DNA of 64,000 nucleotides. Origin: Ekhidna lutea (lineage in GTDB: Bacteria > Bacteroidota > Bacteroidia > Cytophagales > Cyclobacteriaceae). Below the pieces are notes generated by a model. The model did not search any database and was not told the origin of the DNA. It was given only the letters and a program-made list of their open reading frames with translations. Both the position numbers and the translations under genes were made by a program. Within the stretch, counting starts at the first letter, position 1, and each line of letters opens with the position of its first letter. Of the stretch, positions 17,136 to 26,646 are shown piece by piece. The stretch lies in assembly GCF_900188325.1 (NCBI RefSeq), contig NZ_FZPD01000004.1:62001-126000 (forward strand). Reading direction: 5' to 3'.

Positions 17136-17690
17136 TTGAAAGCAACAACGGTGAATATACATGCCGACCTGATAGCCAGGTGCCGAGATGATGATCGTGC
17201 TGCACAGTTTGAGATTTACAATCTGTACAACAAGGCGATGTTTAATACGGCATTGCGGATCACTGGCGACATGGATGATGCTGAGGATGTTTTGCAGGAA
17301 GCATTCGTAAGCGCATTCCAAAAGCTCGACAGCTATAGGGAGGATGCTTCATTTGGAGCATGGCTTAAGCGCATAGTGATAAACAAAGCACTTAACCATG
17401 TACAAAAGGTGAAAAAAGATTTAATGCTTGTTGAAGACATAAAAGAAGAAGCAAGTGAATATGAACCTGAAAAAACTGAGCCGAATTATTCAGTTGACCA
17501 GATTAAAAACGCAATAAAATTATTGCCTTCAGGCTTCAGAACGGTACTATCACTCTACCTATTCGAGGGGTATGACCATAAAGAAATAAGTGAAATACTA
17601 GGGGTTACAGAATCAACTTCTAAGTCTCAGTATAAACGAGCAAAAGATAAATTGAAAATGATTGTAACACAGGAGGTGAATTATGGGTGA
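17136..17690 (+). CDS. ECF-type sigma-70 factor
   Basis: An RNA polymerase sigma factor of about 184 residues with region 2 (AQFEIYNLYNKAMFNTALRI, then DDAEDVLQEAFVSAF) and region 4 (FRTVLSLYLFEGYDHKEISE, then SKSQYKRAKDKLK). No ATG lies near the true N-terminus; translation probably starts at TTG 17136 or GTG 17151. The stop overlaps the anti-sigma gene by 8 bp, the usual arrangement for a sigma factor with its own regulator. Confidence 0.93.
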   Translation: MKATTVNIHADLIARCRDDDRAAQFEIYNLYNKAMFNTALRITGDMDDAEDVLQEAFVSAFQKLDSYREDASFGAWLKRIVINKALNHVQKVKKDLMLVEDIKEEASEYEPEKTEPNYSVDQIKNAIKLLPSGFRTVLSLYLFEGYDHKEISEILGVTESTSKSQYKRAKDKLKMIVTQEVNYG

Positions 17691-18198
17691 TCAACTAGAA
17701 AAATTTATCATGGAAAACCGAGAGGTGTTCGATGATGCCACTCCATCAGAAAATGTTTGGAAAGGGATTGATAATGATCTGAGCAAGAAAAGATCAATCT
17801 GGCCTACTGTGTGGAAAGTGGCAGCTATGCTTTTCATGGCTTCAACCATCTTTCTTATGATCGATCGAAACGCTGAAGTTGAGGAAGGCCCTTACCTGAG
17901 TGAAGAATTTAATCAGGCTGAAGACTACTATGTGAAATTAATCTCGCAACGTAAACAAGAAATAAAAGCTCAACTCACTCCTGAGCAACAAGAACAATTT
18001 TTGGTAGAGATCGACCAACTGGACTCTATGTATGTAGAACTAAAGAAAACCTACCAGACCAATGCTTCCAATGACCGTGTGATGGATGCGATGATCAATA
18101 ACCTGCAATTGAGACTTGACATCCTGAACAAACAACTGGACATTTTACAAAACATCAAAAACCAAAACAATGAAAACGATATATCAATTGAAATATAA
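17683..18198 (+). CDS. Putative membrane anti-sigma factor
   Basis: A 171-residue protein overlapping the sigma gene by 8 bp. The cytoplasmic N-terminal part (about 1-45, with PSENVWKGIDNDL) is followed by one membrane segment (WKVAAMLFMASTIFLMI, about 46-63) and a periplasmic, highly charged helical part likely to form coiled coils (about 75-165). It lacks an obvious zinc-binding HxxxCxxC motif. Topology and position support an anti-sigma role; direct homology is not certain. Confidence 0.8.
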   Translation: MGDQLEKFIMENREVFDDATPSENVWKGIDNDLSKKRSIWPTVWKVAAMLFMASTIFLMIDRNAEVEEGPYLSEEFNQAEDYYVKLISQRKQEIKAQLTPEQQEQFLVEIDQLDSMYVELKKTYQTNASNDRVMDAMINNLQLRLDILNKQLDILQNIKNQNNENDISIEI

Positions 18199-19231
18199 AC
18201 TTCTCACCTTATGCTTTTTAGTATCCCTGGCAGGTCTTGCAAAAGGCCAGGATGAAAAGAAAAAGTATGTTGAGAAAAACTACAAAGTGAGTGCTACTAC
18301 CAAACTGAAGATTGAAAATAAGTTTGGCAAGGTTGAGATAAACTCATGGACAAAAAATGAATTTGACATCAAAGTTGAAATCATCGGAAAAGGACGAAAT
18401 GAAGATCGGGCACAACGAATATTGGATGCCATAGAAATTGACATCACAGAAAATAGCTCAGAGATTTATTTTGAAACAGAGATAGATGACATAAACAATA
18501 AAAACGAAGAAGGATTCGAGGTGAATTATACGGTATACATGCCCGACGGCAACCCTCTGGAGATCAAAAATAGCTTTGGTGATGTTGCAATGGGTGACCG
18601 TGATAATGACCTGACAATAAGCGTATCTTATGGATCCATGAGAGTAGGTGACGTGAGCGGTGATGCCTCTATTAAAGTTTCATTCGGTAATGGTTCAGTG
18701 GGCAGAATCAAAGATGGAGAAGCTACCATCAAATACAGCGATTTTGAAATTGACGGTGCGGATAAACTGGACTTAAAGCAAGGTTTCTCTGACATTGAAA
18801 TTGGAGATGTAATGGACCTGGAATTGGAAAGCAAATACGGAAAAGTAGAAATAGAAAAAGCTGGAAAAGTTGACGCAGACGCACACTTTTCGGGCTTTGA
18901 TATAGAGGAACTGACTGGTAGTTTGGAGCTCGACTGCAGCTATCTGGGAGATTTTAAAATTGACAAACTGGCAAAGTCATTTACTTTGATTGATATTGAC
19001 GGAAAATTTGGATCGTATGAAATTGGACTTGAAGATGGAATGAACGCTGATATCAATGCTGAGTTCTCATTCTCTGACCTGAAGTACGCTTCTGATGTAG
19101 ATGCCACCTTCAACTACCGGGTGAAGGAATCAAATAAAAGCATATACAAGGGCAAAATTGGAAAAGGTGACTCAAACAAAATGATCCGGATTGATTCGAG
19201 CTACGGCAACCTCAAGCTGAAAATGGACTAG
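18170..19231 (+). CDS. DUF4097-type beta-helical exported protein
   Basis: A 353-residue protein with a signal peptide (LLTLCFLVSLAGLAKGQ) followed by repeated short beta segments such as IKNSFGDVAMGDRDNDLTIS, VSFGNGSVGRI and LESKYGKVEIEKAGKVDA. This is the pattern of the DUF4097 putative-adhesin family, a right-handed parallel beta structure. It overlaps the anti-sigma gene by 29 bp, so the three genes form one tightly coupled unit. It may be the sensed component or an envelope effector of the sigma pathway. An intrinsic terminator follows. Confidence 0.85.
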   Translation: MKTIYQLKYKLLTLCFLVSLAGLAKGQDEKKKYVEKNYKVSATTKLKIENKFGKVEINSWTKNEFDIKVEIIGKGRNEDRAQRILDAIEIDITENSSEIYFETEIDDINNKNEEGFEVNYTVYMPDGNPLEIKNSFGDVAMGDRDNDLTISVSYGSMRVGDVSGDASIKVSFGNGSVGRIKDGEATIKYSDFEIDGADKLDLKQGFSDIEIGDVMDLELESKYGKVEIEKAGKVDADAHFSGFDIEELTGSLELDCSYLGDFKIDKLAKSFTLIDIDGKFGSYEIGLEDGMNADINAEFSFSDLKYASDVDATFNYRVKESNKSIYKGKIGKGDSNKMIRIDSSYGNLKLKMD

Positions 19232-19252
19232 ATACTTAGGACTAGATAAAAG

Positions 19253-19281
19253 AAAAGACTGCAATTTTTGCGGTCTTTTTT
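19253..19281. terminator. Bidirectional intrinsic terminator
   Basis: AAAAGACTGCA (19253-19263) pairs with TGCGGTCTTTT (19269-19279) around ATTTT, with one G-T pair. A T-run follows on the plus strand and an equivalent run on the minus strand. It serves the sigma/DUF4097 operon and convergent gpsA. Confidence 0.85.
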
Positions 19282-20347
19282 ATTGAGCATCTAGAAAATC
19301 TATCTCAGCTCTAAATGGAAAATTCATTAGGTAGCCATGAGCCTCCTGTATGGTCATTTCATCATGAATGATTTTATAAAGAGTCTCAGTAATCGGGCAT
19401 CTTACTTTATAAGATTCAGCTAGCTGATTGACAATATTGATCGTTTTAACTCCCTCTGCCACCTCTTCCATTGAGTCAATAATTTCATTCAATGTTTCGC
19501 CCTTAGCTAACCTGTATCCAACAGTGAAATTCCTACTTAGGTTGGATGTGCAGGTAGCAATAAGGTCTCCCACCCCTGCCAGTCCTAAAAACGCCTGTGC
19601 ATTTCCGCCAAGGGCTTTACCGATGTAAACCATTTCGACTAGCCCTCGGCTGATAAACAGAGATTTTGCATTCTCTCCCAAATCCATTCCTGCAATGGTA
19701 CCTGCTCCCACAGCTATGATGTTTTTCAAGATTCCGCACAGTTCAATGCCGATTAAATCTCTGCTCCCATAAATCATAAACCGATCATTTTTTAAGAGCC
19801 TTTGTCCGGTTTTTATCACCTCATCAAAATGTGAAGCCACCACCGTGGCTGCCGGCTTTCTCTGATCTAATTCTCGAGCCAGATTTGGACCTGCAAGACA
19901 ACCTACCCGTAGCACAGAAGTTTCTTCTTTTATGACCTCCGAAATGGTTTTCACATGCTCCCTGGTTAGTGGGTTATTGGAGGTGATTTTCTGCTGTTTG
20001 GGTACGAAAAGATCAAACCCCTTAGTTCCATGAATAAGTACATGGTATGGTCGAAGGTGTGGTGCCAATTTGATCACCATATCACGGAAATTAGCTGAGG
20101 GAACCATTGGAAAGATTACTTCACATTTTGAAGGTATTTCCTCGAGGTTATTGGTCACCTCAATGTTTTCATGGAGCTTTTGTCCTGAGCTTACACGCTC
20201 CTTTGTTATTGTTTTTGTTTTTTCCGGATCGCGCACGTATAAAATCACCTGAGACTCATTCTCGGCAAGAATGTTTGCCACAGCTGTACCAAAGCTTCCC
20301 GCTCCAATTACACCTACTATTTCCTTAGATGTATTTTTCGAGCCCAT
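19280..20347 (-). CDS. gpsA: NAD(P)-dependent glycerol-3-phosphate dehydrogenase
   Basis: GpsA reduces dihydroxyacetone phosphate to sn-glycerol 3-phosphate, the backbone of phospholipids. The 355-residue protein has the Rossmann motif GVIGAGSFGTAVANILA, the catalytic-domain block NIIAVGAGTIAGMDLGENAK (catalytic Lys near its start is K-N-I-I) and GLAGVGDLIATC, and MEEVAEGVKTI. The start overlaps the upstream acyltransferase gene by 23 bp, joining the steps that make and acylate glycerol 3-phosphate. Confidence 0.96.
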   Translation of the reverse strand: MGSKNTSKEIVGVIGAGSFGTAVANILAENESQVILYVRDPEKTKTITKERVSSGQKLHENIEVTNNLEEIPSKCEVIFPMVPSANFRDMVIKLAPHLRPYHVLIHGTKGFDLFVPKQQKITSNNPLTREHVKTISEVIKEETSVLRVGCLAGPNLARELDQRKPAATVVASHFDEVIKTGQRLLKNDRFMIYGSRDLIGIELCGILKNIIAVGAGTIAGMDLGENAKSLFISRGLVEMVYIGKALGGNAQAFLGLAGVGDLIATCTSNLSRNFTVGYRLAKGETLNEIIDSMEEVAEGVKTINIVNQLAESYKVRCPITETLYKIIHDEMTIQEAHGYLMNFPFRAEIDFLDAQ

Positions 20348-21995
20348 AGCCGTTCATTCTGTTATGATAATAATAGAGCGTATTCGTATCCTGCACGATG
20401 ATTTTATCTTTCTTCTTAATCAAAGGTCGTTGATCATGATATAAGCCGACATTCGCAAGCCCATGTGCGATTGAGTCTGTTGCGCGCTCCTTCATATGGT
20501 CAGCCATATCTACCAATCCCTTTTTATGCAACTTTTCAATACGTGTTCTCAATTTTTTATACTTAGCCTTAAATTCTTCATAATCTAATTCTAAGTCTTC
20601 ATCCGGCAATCGTAGTACGTGATAAAGATCCAATTTTGGGTTTTGTCTTTCAAGCATTTTAAATGCCGTATATGCTACCAGATGACTTGCAAAAACACGA
20701 TTGTACTTGTGATACTCCTCAACTACACGTTTTGCTAACACCCGCACATATTCATTTTCTCTTTGTGCATCGAAAGTGATTTTTTTATCCCTTAGGAAAT
20801 AATCTTTTACATTGATTGGGTTACCGTTTTTATCAAAGCTGTTTCCCTCGTCATCCACATAATTTCCGAGAATGTCCATTCCTTTTCCCACATTCACAGA
20901 GATATCAGATCCTTTTGTGAAAAATTTAAACATGAAAGTTGAAAGCTTATAGCTCGTTGAAAACTCATCAGCCTCCACATAGTACCGTTCTCTTCCTGTT
21001 CGCTTCAAATGTTCTTTTATTAGAGATGGCGCCTCAAGGGTAAAGTGATAATTAATCACAACAGGTACGATAAACACTTTCCTGACATTATCAGGATCGT
21101 CCGCATTCAGATAAAGCTCTCTTTGAGCTTCTATTGCTGTACTCAGCAAGCCAACTTTAAGCGAGGATTCGATCTCACCTGATCGTGAGCGAGTGCCTCC
21201 TGGGAAAAAGAGTGAATGACAACCTCTTTTCATAGCATTTCTCGAATATGTCTTTAGGGTCTCCAGGTAGATTGGGTTTTTCTTTCTTCTATCTACCTTG
21301 TATGCTCCGAGGCTATTCATGAAGTAAGCCAATATCTTAATATTGAAAAGATTAAGACCAGCACCATATATGAATGGAGGCAAACCTAAATAGTGAATGG
21401 CCCATCCAATCAAGATGGAATCAAGATTGCTGAAATGCGTTGGCACCATGACAACCGTACCCTTTTTTGCCAGGTTTCTGATGTGTTCGGTTTCACCAAT
21501 CACATGTAGTTTATCATCAATATCCAGCTGCCGGCTAAATAGTGATAAAAGTCCCTTAACACGAGCCGCATTTAGTAGCCTCGCAAAACCAAAGGTGACA
21601 AAACTCTGCGCAAACCGATATGCTGACTTTTTAAAATTCCCAGAAATCTCTTCCGAATATCGCAGAATAATTTCCTTCAGAATCTCCTTTTCCTGTTGAT
21701 CCCGATCTTTGTCATCCGGGTTTATATCCAATAACCTGGCCTGAACATTTTTCCAGTAAACTTTTTCATCCGGTGGGTCTACCTTCCAAGGGTTGGCTTT
21801 CATCCGTAGCTTTTCCCTGTGGATTGTCATTTCTATTTCCTCGCGTATAGTGCCTCTTTTATTGGATAAAAAGTGATCATACGCCTCGTTTGTGACCTCC
21901 TCTATGAAAGTTTTTCTATTCCTGGACAATTTTACAATTGGCCATTCGCTCTTATCTGGAACAATTTCTGAATATCTGACTTTCTTTCGACCCAT
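20325..21995 (-). CDS. 1-acyl-glycerol-3-phosphate acyltransferase-type enzyme (PlsB-like)
   Basis: A 556-residue acyltransferase. The HX4D catalytic motif is in VPTHFSNLDSILIGW, followed by acyltransferase block III in FFPGGTRSRSGEIES and block IV in VIVPVVINYHF. The protein is longer than PlsC enzymes and has N-terminal and C-terminal helical extensions as in PlsB-type glycerol-3-phosphate acyltransferases. It probably acylates glycerol 3-phosphate supplied by GpsA, whose gene overlaps it downstream. Which position is acylated cannot be told. Confidence 0.88.
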   Translation of the reverse strand: MGRKKVRYSEIVPDKSEWPIVKLSRNRKTFIEEVTNEAYDHFLSNKRGTIREEIEMTIHREKLRMKANPWKVDPPDEKVYWKNVQARLLDINPDDKDRDQQEKEILKEIILRYSEEISGNFKKSAYRFAQSFVTFGFARLLNAARVKGLLSLFSRQLDIDDKLHVIGETEHIRNLAKKGTVVMVPTHFSNLDSILIGWAIHYLGLPPFIYGAGLNLFNIKILAYFMNSLGAYKVDRRKKNPIYLETLKTYSRNAMKRGCHSLFFPGGTRSRSGEIESSLKVGLLSTAIEAQRELYLNADDPDNVRKVFIVPVVINYHFTLEAPSLIKEHLKRTGRERYYVEADEFSTSYKLSTFMFKFFTKGSDISVNVGKGMDILGNYVDDEGNSFDKNGNPINVKDYFLRDKKITFDAQRENEYVRVLAKRVVEEYHKYNRVFASHLVAYTAFKMLERQNPKLDLYHVLRLPDEDLELDYEEFKAKYKKLRTRIEKLHKKGLVDMADHMKERATDSIAHGLANVGLYHDQRPLIKKKDKIIVQDTNTLYYYHNRMNGYGLEKYI

Positions 21996-22011
21996 TTACC
22001 TGCTTTAGAAA

Positions 22012-22045
22012 TTGGCGGAAAGATAATTCGAATTAGATAAGTTTG
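22012..22045 (+). promoter_or_regulatory. Candidate promoter of the haloperoxidase-like gene
   Basis: TAAGTTTG at 22038-22045 matches the TAnnTTTG -7 consensus and TTG at 22012-22014 lies 23 bp upstream. The ATG is 24 bp downstream. Confidence 0.5.
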
Positions 22046-22069
22046 AGGTCTTAATTATTTAATCCGACT

Positions 22070-24217
22070 ATGAACAAAGGTTTTCTATCTGTTTTATTGA
22101 TGCTGCTCATATTTAGCACCAATGGTCAACACACGGTAGCGAGAAAATGGAATGAAGTATTACTTGAAGCGATACGAAATGATTTCGCAAGACCAACTGT
22201 GCATGCACGAAATCTACTTCATATATCAGCTGGAATGTATGATGCCTGGGCCATACACAAAGAAAATACTGACCCCTATTTCCTGAAGGAGGATAACTTA
22301 ATTACTCAATGTGAGATTGCGAATTTCAATCCAAATGAGGATTTAGCTGTCTCGATGGATAAAGCCATTAGTTATGTTGCTTTCAGATTAATAAAACATC
22401 GATTCTTGCTGTCGCCAGGTGCTTTTGAAACCTATATGTTAGCTGATTCATTGATGGATGCTCTGGGCTATGACCGAAACATAACATCCACAGACTTTTC
22501 TACCGGATCTTCAGAAGCCCTTGGCAACTACATTGCAGAATGCATTATTCAATACGGCTTACAAGATGGAGCTAATGAAGAAAATGATTACGAAAATCAA
22601 TTTTACGAACCAGTTAATCCACCACTCCTACCCCATGAGCCTGGAAATCCTAACATACAGGATCCAAACAGATGGCAACCCTTAACACTCGAAACTTTTA
22701 TTGATCAGTCCGGCAATGAAATACCAGGTGATACACCACCTTTTTTAAGTCCGGAATGGGGAAGCGTAAAACCTTTTTCACTATCAGAAGATCAATTTAT
22801 TATCAATCAGCGCAATGAGCATGACTATAAAGTCTACATTGATCCGGGCGATCCTCCTTACATAGAAAGTGATCCTGAGAATTATAAATGGGGGTTTTCA
22901 CTTGTAAGTCTTTGGTCCGCGCATCTGGACCCTGCTGATGGAGTCATGTGGGATATTTCTCCTCGATCGATCGGCAACTTAAGTACATACCCTGATTCGT
23001 TTGATGACTATGCTGATTTTTATAGCTATCAGGATGGTGGGGATAATAGTCAAGGCCACACTGAAAATCCGATTACGGGTGAGCCATATGAAGAGCAGAT
23101 GGTTCCAAGAGGGGACTATGCTAGAGTACTCGCAGAGTTCTGGGCTGATGGGCCTGACTCTGAAACACCACCGGGTCATTGGTTTACCATTTTGAACTAT
23201 GTAAGCGATCACCCACTGCTTGAGAAGAAAATTGCTGGTGAAGGCCCTGTTGTAGACGACTTGGAATGGGATATCAAATCCTACTTTTTACTTGGTGGTA
23301 CGATGCATGATGTCGCCATTTCCTCCTGGAGTTTAAAAGGCTGGTATGACTATATCCGCCCCGTTTCTGCCATTCGTTACTTGAGTGACCAAGGGCAATC
23401 ATCAGATGAAAGCCTACCAAACTATGATCCAAATGGCATTCCTCTGGTTGATGGATTTATTGAGCTTGTAGATGAAAATGACCCACTTGTTGGAGCGCAA
23501 AACGAACATTTAAACAAAATCAAAGTGTATGCCTGGAGAGGACCTGATTTTATTTCGGACCCTGAAACTGACATGGCTGGTGTTGGTTGGATTCTGGCCG
23601 AAAACTGGTGGCCATATCAGAGACCTTCTTTTGTTACACCTCCATTTGCAGGATTTGTTTCCGGGCACTCTACCTATAGCCAGGCTGCCGCAGTTGTAAT
23701 GTCACTATTTACTGGCAGTGAGTACTTCCCAGGTGGCATTGGTGAGTTTGAGGCTAAGCAAAATGAATTCCTTGTTTTTGAAGAAGGGCCTAGTGTTGAT
23801 GTAATATTACAATGGGCAACCTATAAAGATGCCGCCGACCAATGTAGTTTATCCAGGATATGGGGAGGCATTCACCCACCCGCAGATGATATACCAGGAA
23901 GAAAGATAGGACTATTGATAGGTTCACAAGCCTATGAAAATGCATTCAGATATTTTGATGGATTGACAACCTTAAGTACAGAGAATCCTAAGCCTGCATT
24001 AATTTATCCTAATCCGGCCAAAGACTACATAACTATTCAAGGGCTGGAAGGTGCTGGTACCATTGAAATCTATTTGGCAAGTGGTGCTAAAGTCTTTGAG
24101 AAAACCACTAAGAACTTAAAGAATCATCAAATCGATATTAGTGAATTGAAACAGGGACTGTATTTACTTAAAATCAATTCTCAAAACGAATCTCAATCTA
24201 TCAGGTTTATAAAATAA
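22070..24217 (+). CDS. Vanadium-dependent haloperoxidase/PAP2-like protein with T9SS sorting domain
   Basis: A secreted 715-residue protein. After a signal peptide (LLMLLIFSTNGQ) comes the VARKWNEVLLEAIRNDFARP opening of bacterial vanadium haloperoxidase-like proteins. The PAP2/vanadate-binding core is at the centre-right: FAGFVSGHSTYSQAAAVV and SRIWGGIHPPADDIPGRKIG provide the His/Arg/Gly residues that hold phosphate or vanadate. The last 75 residues (YPNPAKDYITI to SIRFIK) are a type A C-terminal sorting domain for type IX secretion. Activity could be halide oxidation or phosphatase; the sequence cannot decide. The stop abuts the start of the polyprenyl synthase gene. Confidence 0.9.
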   Translation: MNKGFLSVLLMLLIFSTNGQHTVARKWNEVLLEAIRNDFARPTVHARNLLHISAGMYDAWAIHKENTDPYFLKEDNLITQCEIANFNPNEDLAVSMDKAISYVAFRLIKHRFLLSPGAFETYMLADSLMDALGYDRNITSTDFSTGSSEALGNYIAECIIQYGLQDGANEENDYENQFYEPVNPPLLPHEPGNPNIQDPNRWQPLTLETFIDQSGNEIPGDTPPFLSPEWGSVKPFSLSEDQFIINQRNEHDYKVYIDPGDPPYIESDPENYKWGFSLVSLWSAHLDPADGVMWDISPRSIGNLSTYPDSFDDYADFYSYQDGGDNSQGHTENPITGEPYEEQMVPRGDYARVLAEFWADGPDSETPPGHWFTILNYVSDHPLLEKKIAGEGPVVDDLEWDIKSYFLLGGTMHDVAISSWSLKGWYDYIRPVSAIRYLSDQGQSSDESLPNYDPNGIPLVDGFIELVDENDPLVGAQNEHLNKIKVYAWRGPDFISDPETDMAGVGWILAENWWPYQRPSFVTPPFAGFVSGHSTYSQAAAVVMSLFTGSEYFPGGIGEFEAKQNEFLVFEEGPSVDVILQWATYKDAADQCSLSRIWGGIHPPADDIPGRKIGLLIGSQAYENAFRYFDGLTTLSTENPKPALIYPNPAKDYITIQGLEGAGTIEIYLASGAKVFEKTTKNLKNHQIDISELKQGLYLLKINSQNESQSIRFIK

Positions 24218-25192
24218 ATGCCGCTTAGCCTAAAGACCATACAAGCTCCGGTCGCCACCGAGATGGAGGAATTTGAAAAAAAATTCCGTCAGTCCATGAA
24301 AAGTAAAGTGATGTTACTGGACAAAATAACCGGGTACATTGTGCGCCGAAAAGGGAAGCAAATGCGACCATTATTTGTGTTTCTCAGTGCTGGAGCCACT
24401 GGTCAGATTTCCGAATCAACCTATAGAGGAGCAGCACTTATTGAGCTTTTACATACCGCCACACTGGTTCATGATGATGTGGTGGATGATGCCAATACGC
24501 GTAGGGGATTCTTTTCTATCAATGCGCTATGGAAAAATAAGATTGCAGTTCTTGTAGGAGATTTTCTTCTTTCCCGAGGGTTGATTCTCTCTATGGAAAA
24601 TGGTGATCATGGACTCCTACGGATTACCACAGAGGCCGTGAAAGAAATGAGTGAAGGCGAACTTCTTCAAATGGAGAAGGCACGTAAGCTTGATATCAAC
24701 GAAGAAATCTACTTTGAAGTCATTCGTCAAAAAACCGCTAGCCTAATCACTTCATGCTGTAAAGTAGGTGCTGCATCTGCCGGAGCTGATGAAGAAATGG
24801 TAACTAAAATGGGGGAGTTTGGGTTAGCAGTCGGCATGGCCTTTCAAATCAAAGATGACCTTTTTGATTATGGCACTTTCGAGATAGGAAAACCGAGGGG
24901 CATTGATATCAAGGAAAAGAAAATGACTCTTCCGTTGATCTACGCACTTAATAAGGCTTCAAAACTTGAAAAAAGGCGGATCAAAAAGCTGGTAAAACGA
25001 GCTGAGAAAAAACCAAAGCTGGTTTTTGATGTAATTGATTTCGTGAAAGCTTCCGGAGGCATTGAGTATGCGATCTCCGTGATGGAAGACTACCACAAAA
25101 AAGCCAAAGACATTCTTCAAACGCTTCCCGAATCTCCATTTCGAAATTCACTTGAGGATTTGGTGCAGTTTACCATTGAGCGAACAAAGTAA
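24218..25192 (+). CDS. Polyprenyl diphosphate synthase
   Basis: A 324-residue trans-prenyltransferase that builds a long-chain isoprenoid diphosphate, probably the menaquinone side chain. The first Asp-rich motif is [12 protein letters not shown] and the second is DDLFDYG, with [12 protein letters not shown] binding isopentenyl diphosphate. The residues ahead of the first motif do not show the bulky pattern of short-chain synthases, so a long product is likely. The ATG follows directly on the previous stop codon. Confidence 0.94.
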   Translation: MPLSLKTIQAPVATEMEEFEKKFRQSMKSKVMLLDKITGYIVRRKGKQMRPLFVFLSAGATGQISESTYRGAALIELLHTATLVHDDVVDDANTRRGFFSINALWKNKIAVLVGDFLLSRGLILSMENGDHGLLRITTEAVKEMSEGELLQMEKARKLDINEEIYFEVIRQKTASLITSCCKVGAASAGADEEMVTKMGEFGLAVGMAFQIKDDLFDYGTFEIGKPRGIDIKEKKMTLPLIYALNKASKLEKRRIKKLVKRAEKKPKLVFDVIDFVKASGGIEYAISVMEDYHKKAKDILQTLPESPFRNSLEDLVQFTIERTK

Positions 25193-25209
25193 GTTTCGTC
25201 ATCCCTTCT

Positions 25210-25217
25210 TATGTTTG
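25210..25217 (+). promoter_or_regulatory. Candidate -7 element for pgk
   Basis: TATGTTTG matches TAnnTTTG, 22 bp before the pgk start. A -33 element at proper spacing is not evident. Confidence 0.35.
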
Positions 25218-25239
25218 CGGTCTCAAAAGAACAGACCCA

Positions 25240-26427
25240 ATGAAAACCATCCAGGATTACAATTTTGAAGGAAAGAAGGCATTGATCAGAGTGGACTTTA
25301 ATGTTCCGCTTAATGACCAGATGAAAGTAACTGATGAAACGCGAATCAATGCTGCCATCCCTACGCTGAAAAAGATTCTTAATGATGGTGGATCATGTAT
25401 TTTGATGTCTCATCTGGGCCGACCTAAAAATGGATCTGAGGATAAGTTTTCACTTCGTCATATTATTCCCAACCTAGGGCAAAAACTTGGTGTTCCGGTT
25501 AAGTTCGCGGATGATTGTGTAGGACAATCAGCAAAAGATAAGGCACTAGCACTTCAACCTGGTGAAGTGCTGCTTCTAGAAAACGTACGTTTCTATAAAG
25601 AAGAGACTGTCGGAAATGAAGCGTTTGCACAAAAGTTGGCGAGTCTTGGTGATATTTATGTGAATGATGCTTTTGGCACTGCTCACAGAGCACATGCTTC
25701 TACTACGGTTGCTGCTAAATCATTCGAGGACAAATGCTGTGGATTTGTAATGAAAGCAGAGCTTGAGAATGCTCAAAAAGTATTAGAAAAAGCAGACAAG
25801 CCTTTCACTGCTATCATGGGTGGAGCGAAGATCTCAGATAAGATCATGATCATAGAGCAACTGCTGGATAAAGTAGATCACCTGATCATTGGTGGTGGAA
25901 TGAGTTATACTTTCTTTAAAGCAATGGGTGGACAAATCGGAAACTCGCTGGTTGAAGAAGATAAGCTGGACCTGGCAAAAACATTGATTTCCAAAGCAAA
26001 AGAAAAAGGCGTTGATCTTCAGCTTCCTAAGGATTCGATTGTGGCTGATAACTTCAGCAATGATGCTAACACCCAAACCAGTGATAATTATACAATTCCT
26101 GCAGGGTTTATGGGATTAGACATTGGGCCTGAATCCAGGGAGGTGTTCTCCAAAATCATTGAAAACTCCAAGACCATTCTTTGGAATGGGCCGATGGGCG
26201 TATTCGAAATGAGCAACTTCGCTCAGGGTACCAACACCATTGCACAAGCGGTGGTAAAAGCAACTGAAAACAGAGGCTTCTCCCTAATCGGTGGTGGTGA
26301 CTCTGCTGCTGCCGTAAACAATCTTGGATATGGCGATAAAGTCTCTTATGTATCTACAGGAGGTGGAGCATTGCTTGAGTACATGGAAGGAAAGGTATTG
26401 CCGGGGGTTGCCGCTTTGGAAGAATGA
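25240..26427 (+). CDS. pgk: Phosphoglycerate kinase
   Basis: PGK makes ATP from 1,3-bisphosphoglycerate in glycolysis. The 395-residue protein has [19 protein letters not shown] (substrate loop), [26 protein letters not shown], the nucleotide-binding [10 protein letters not shown] and NGPMGVFEM, and the C-terminal GGGDSAAAV and [14 protein letters not shown]. All expected blocks are intact. Confidence 0.98.
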   Translation: MKTIQDYNFEGKKALIRVDFNVPLNDQMKVTDETRINAAIPTLKKILNDGGSCILMSHLGRPKNGSEDKFSLRHIIPNLGQKLGVPVKFADDCVGQSAKDKALALQPGEVLLLENVRFYKEETVGNEAFAQKLASLGDIYVNDAFGTAHRAHASTTVAAKSFEDKCCGFVMKAELENAQKVLEKADKPFTAIMGGAKISDKIMIIEQLLDKVDHLIIGGGMSYTFFKAMGGQIGNSLVEEDKLDLAKTLISKAKEKGVDLQLPKDSIVADNFSNDANTQTSDNYTIPAGFMGLDIGPESREVFSKIIENSKTILWNGPMGVFEMSNFAQGTNTIAQAVVKATENRGFSLIGGGDSAAAVNNLGYGDKVSYVSTGGGALLEYMEGKVLPGVAALEE

Positions 26428-26437
26428 TTTTTTTTAC

Positions 26438-26525
26438 GGTTCCAATTCCTCCCTTGATGGAGGTCAGGTGGGTGACTCTAATACATTTCTACAATCTCAC
26501 CCCCTATCCCACTCAAGGGGGAACC
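26438..26525. repeat. Imperfect palindromic intergenic element
   Basis: GGTTCC...CCTTGATGG at the left end is inverted as CCACTCAAGGGGGAACC at the right end, with GGTGGGTGA facing TCACCCCC inside. Related C-rich/G-rich hairpin pieces recur at 35366-35381 and near 44815 and 44970. The remaining 120 bp up to recQ shows nothing else. Confidence 0.6.
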
Positions 26526-26646
26526 AATTACGTAATTCAGGAGATCTTTCAGCTTTTCCTATAGCTTAGACCAACCTGAAAGCATCAGAATGACGGTTTT
26601 AGCTTTCACCTCAGTGGTCTCTGTGTATTCTTTGCTTTCTCTGTTG

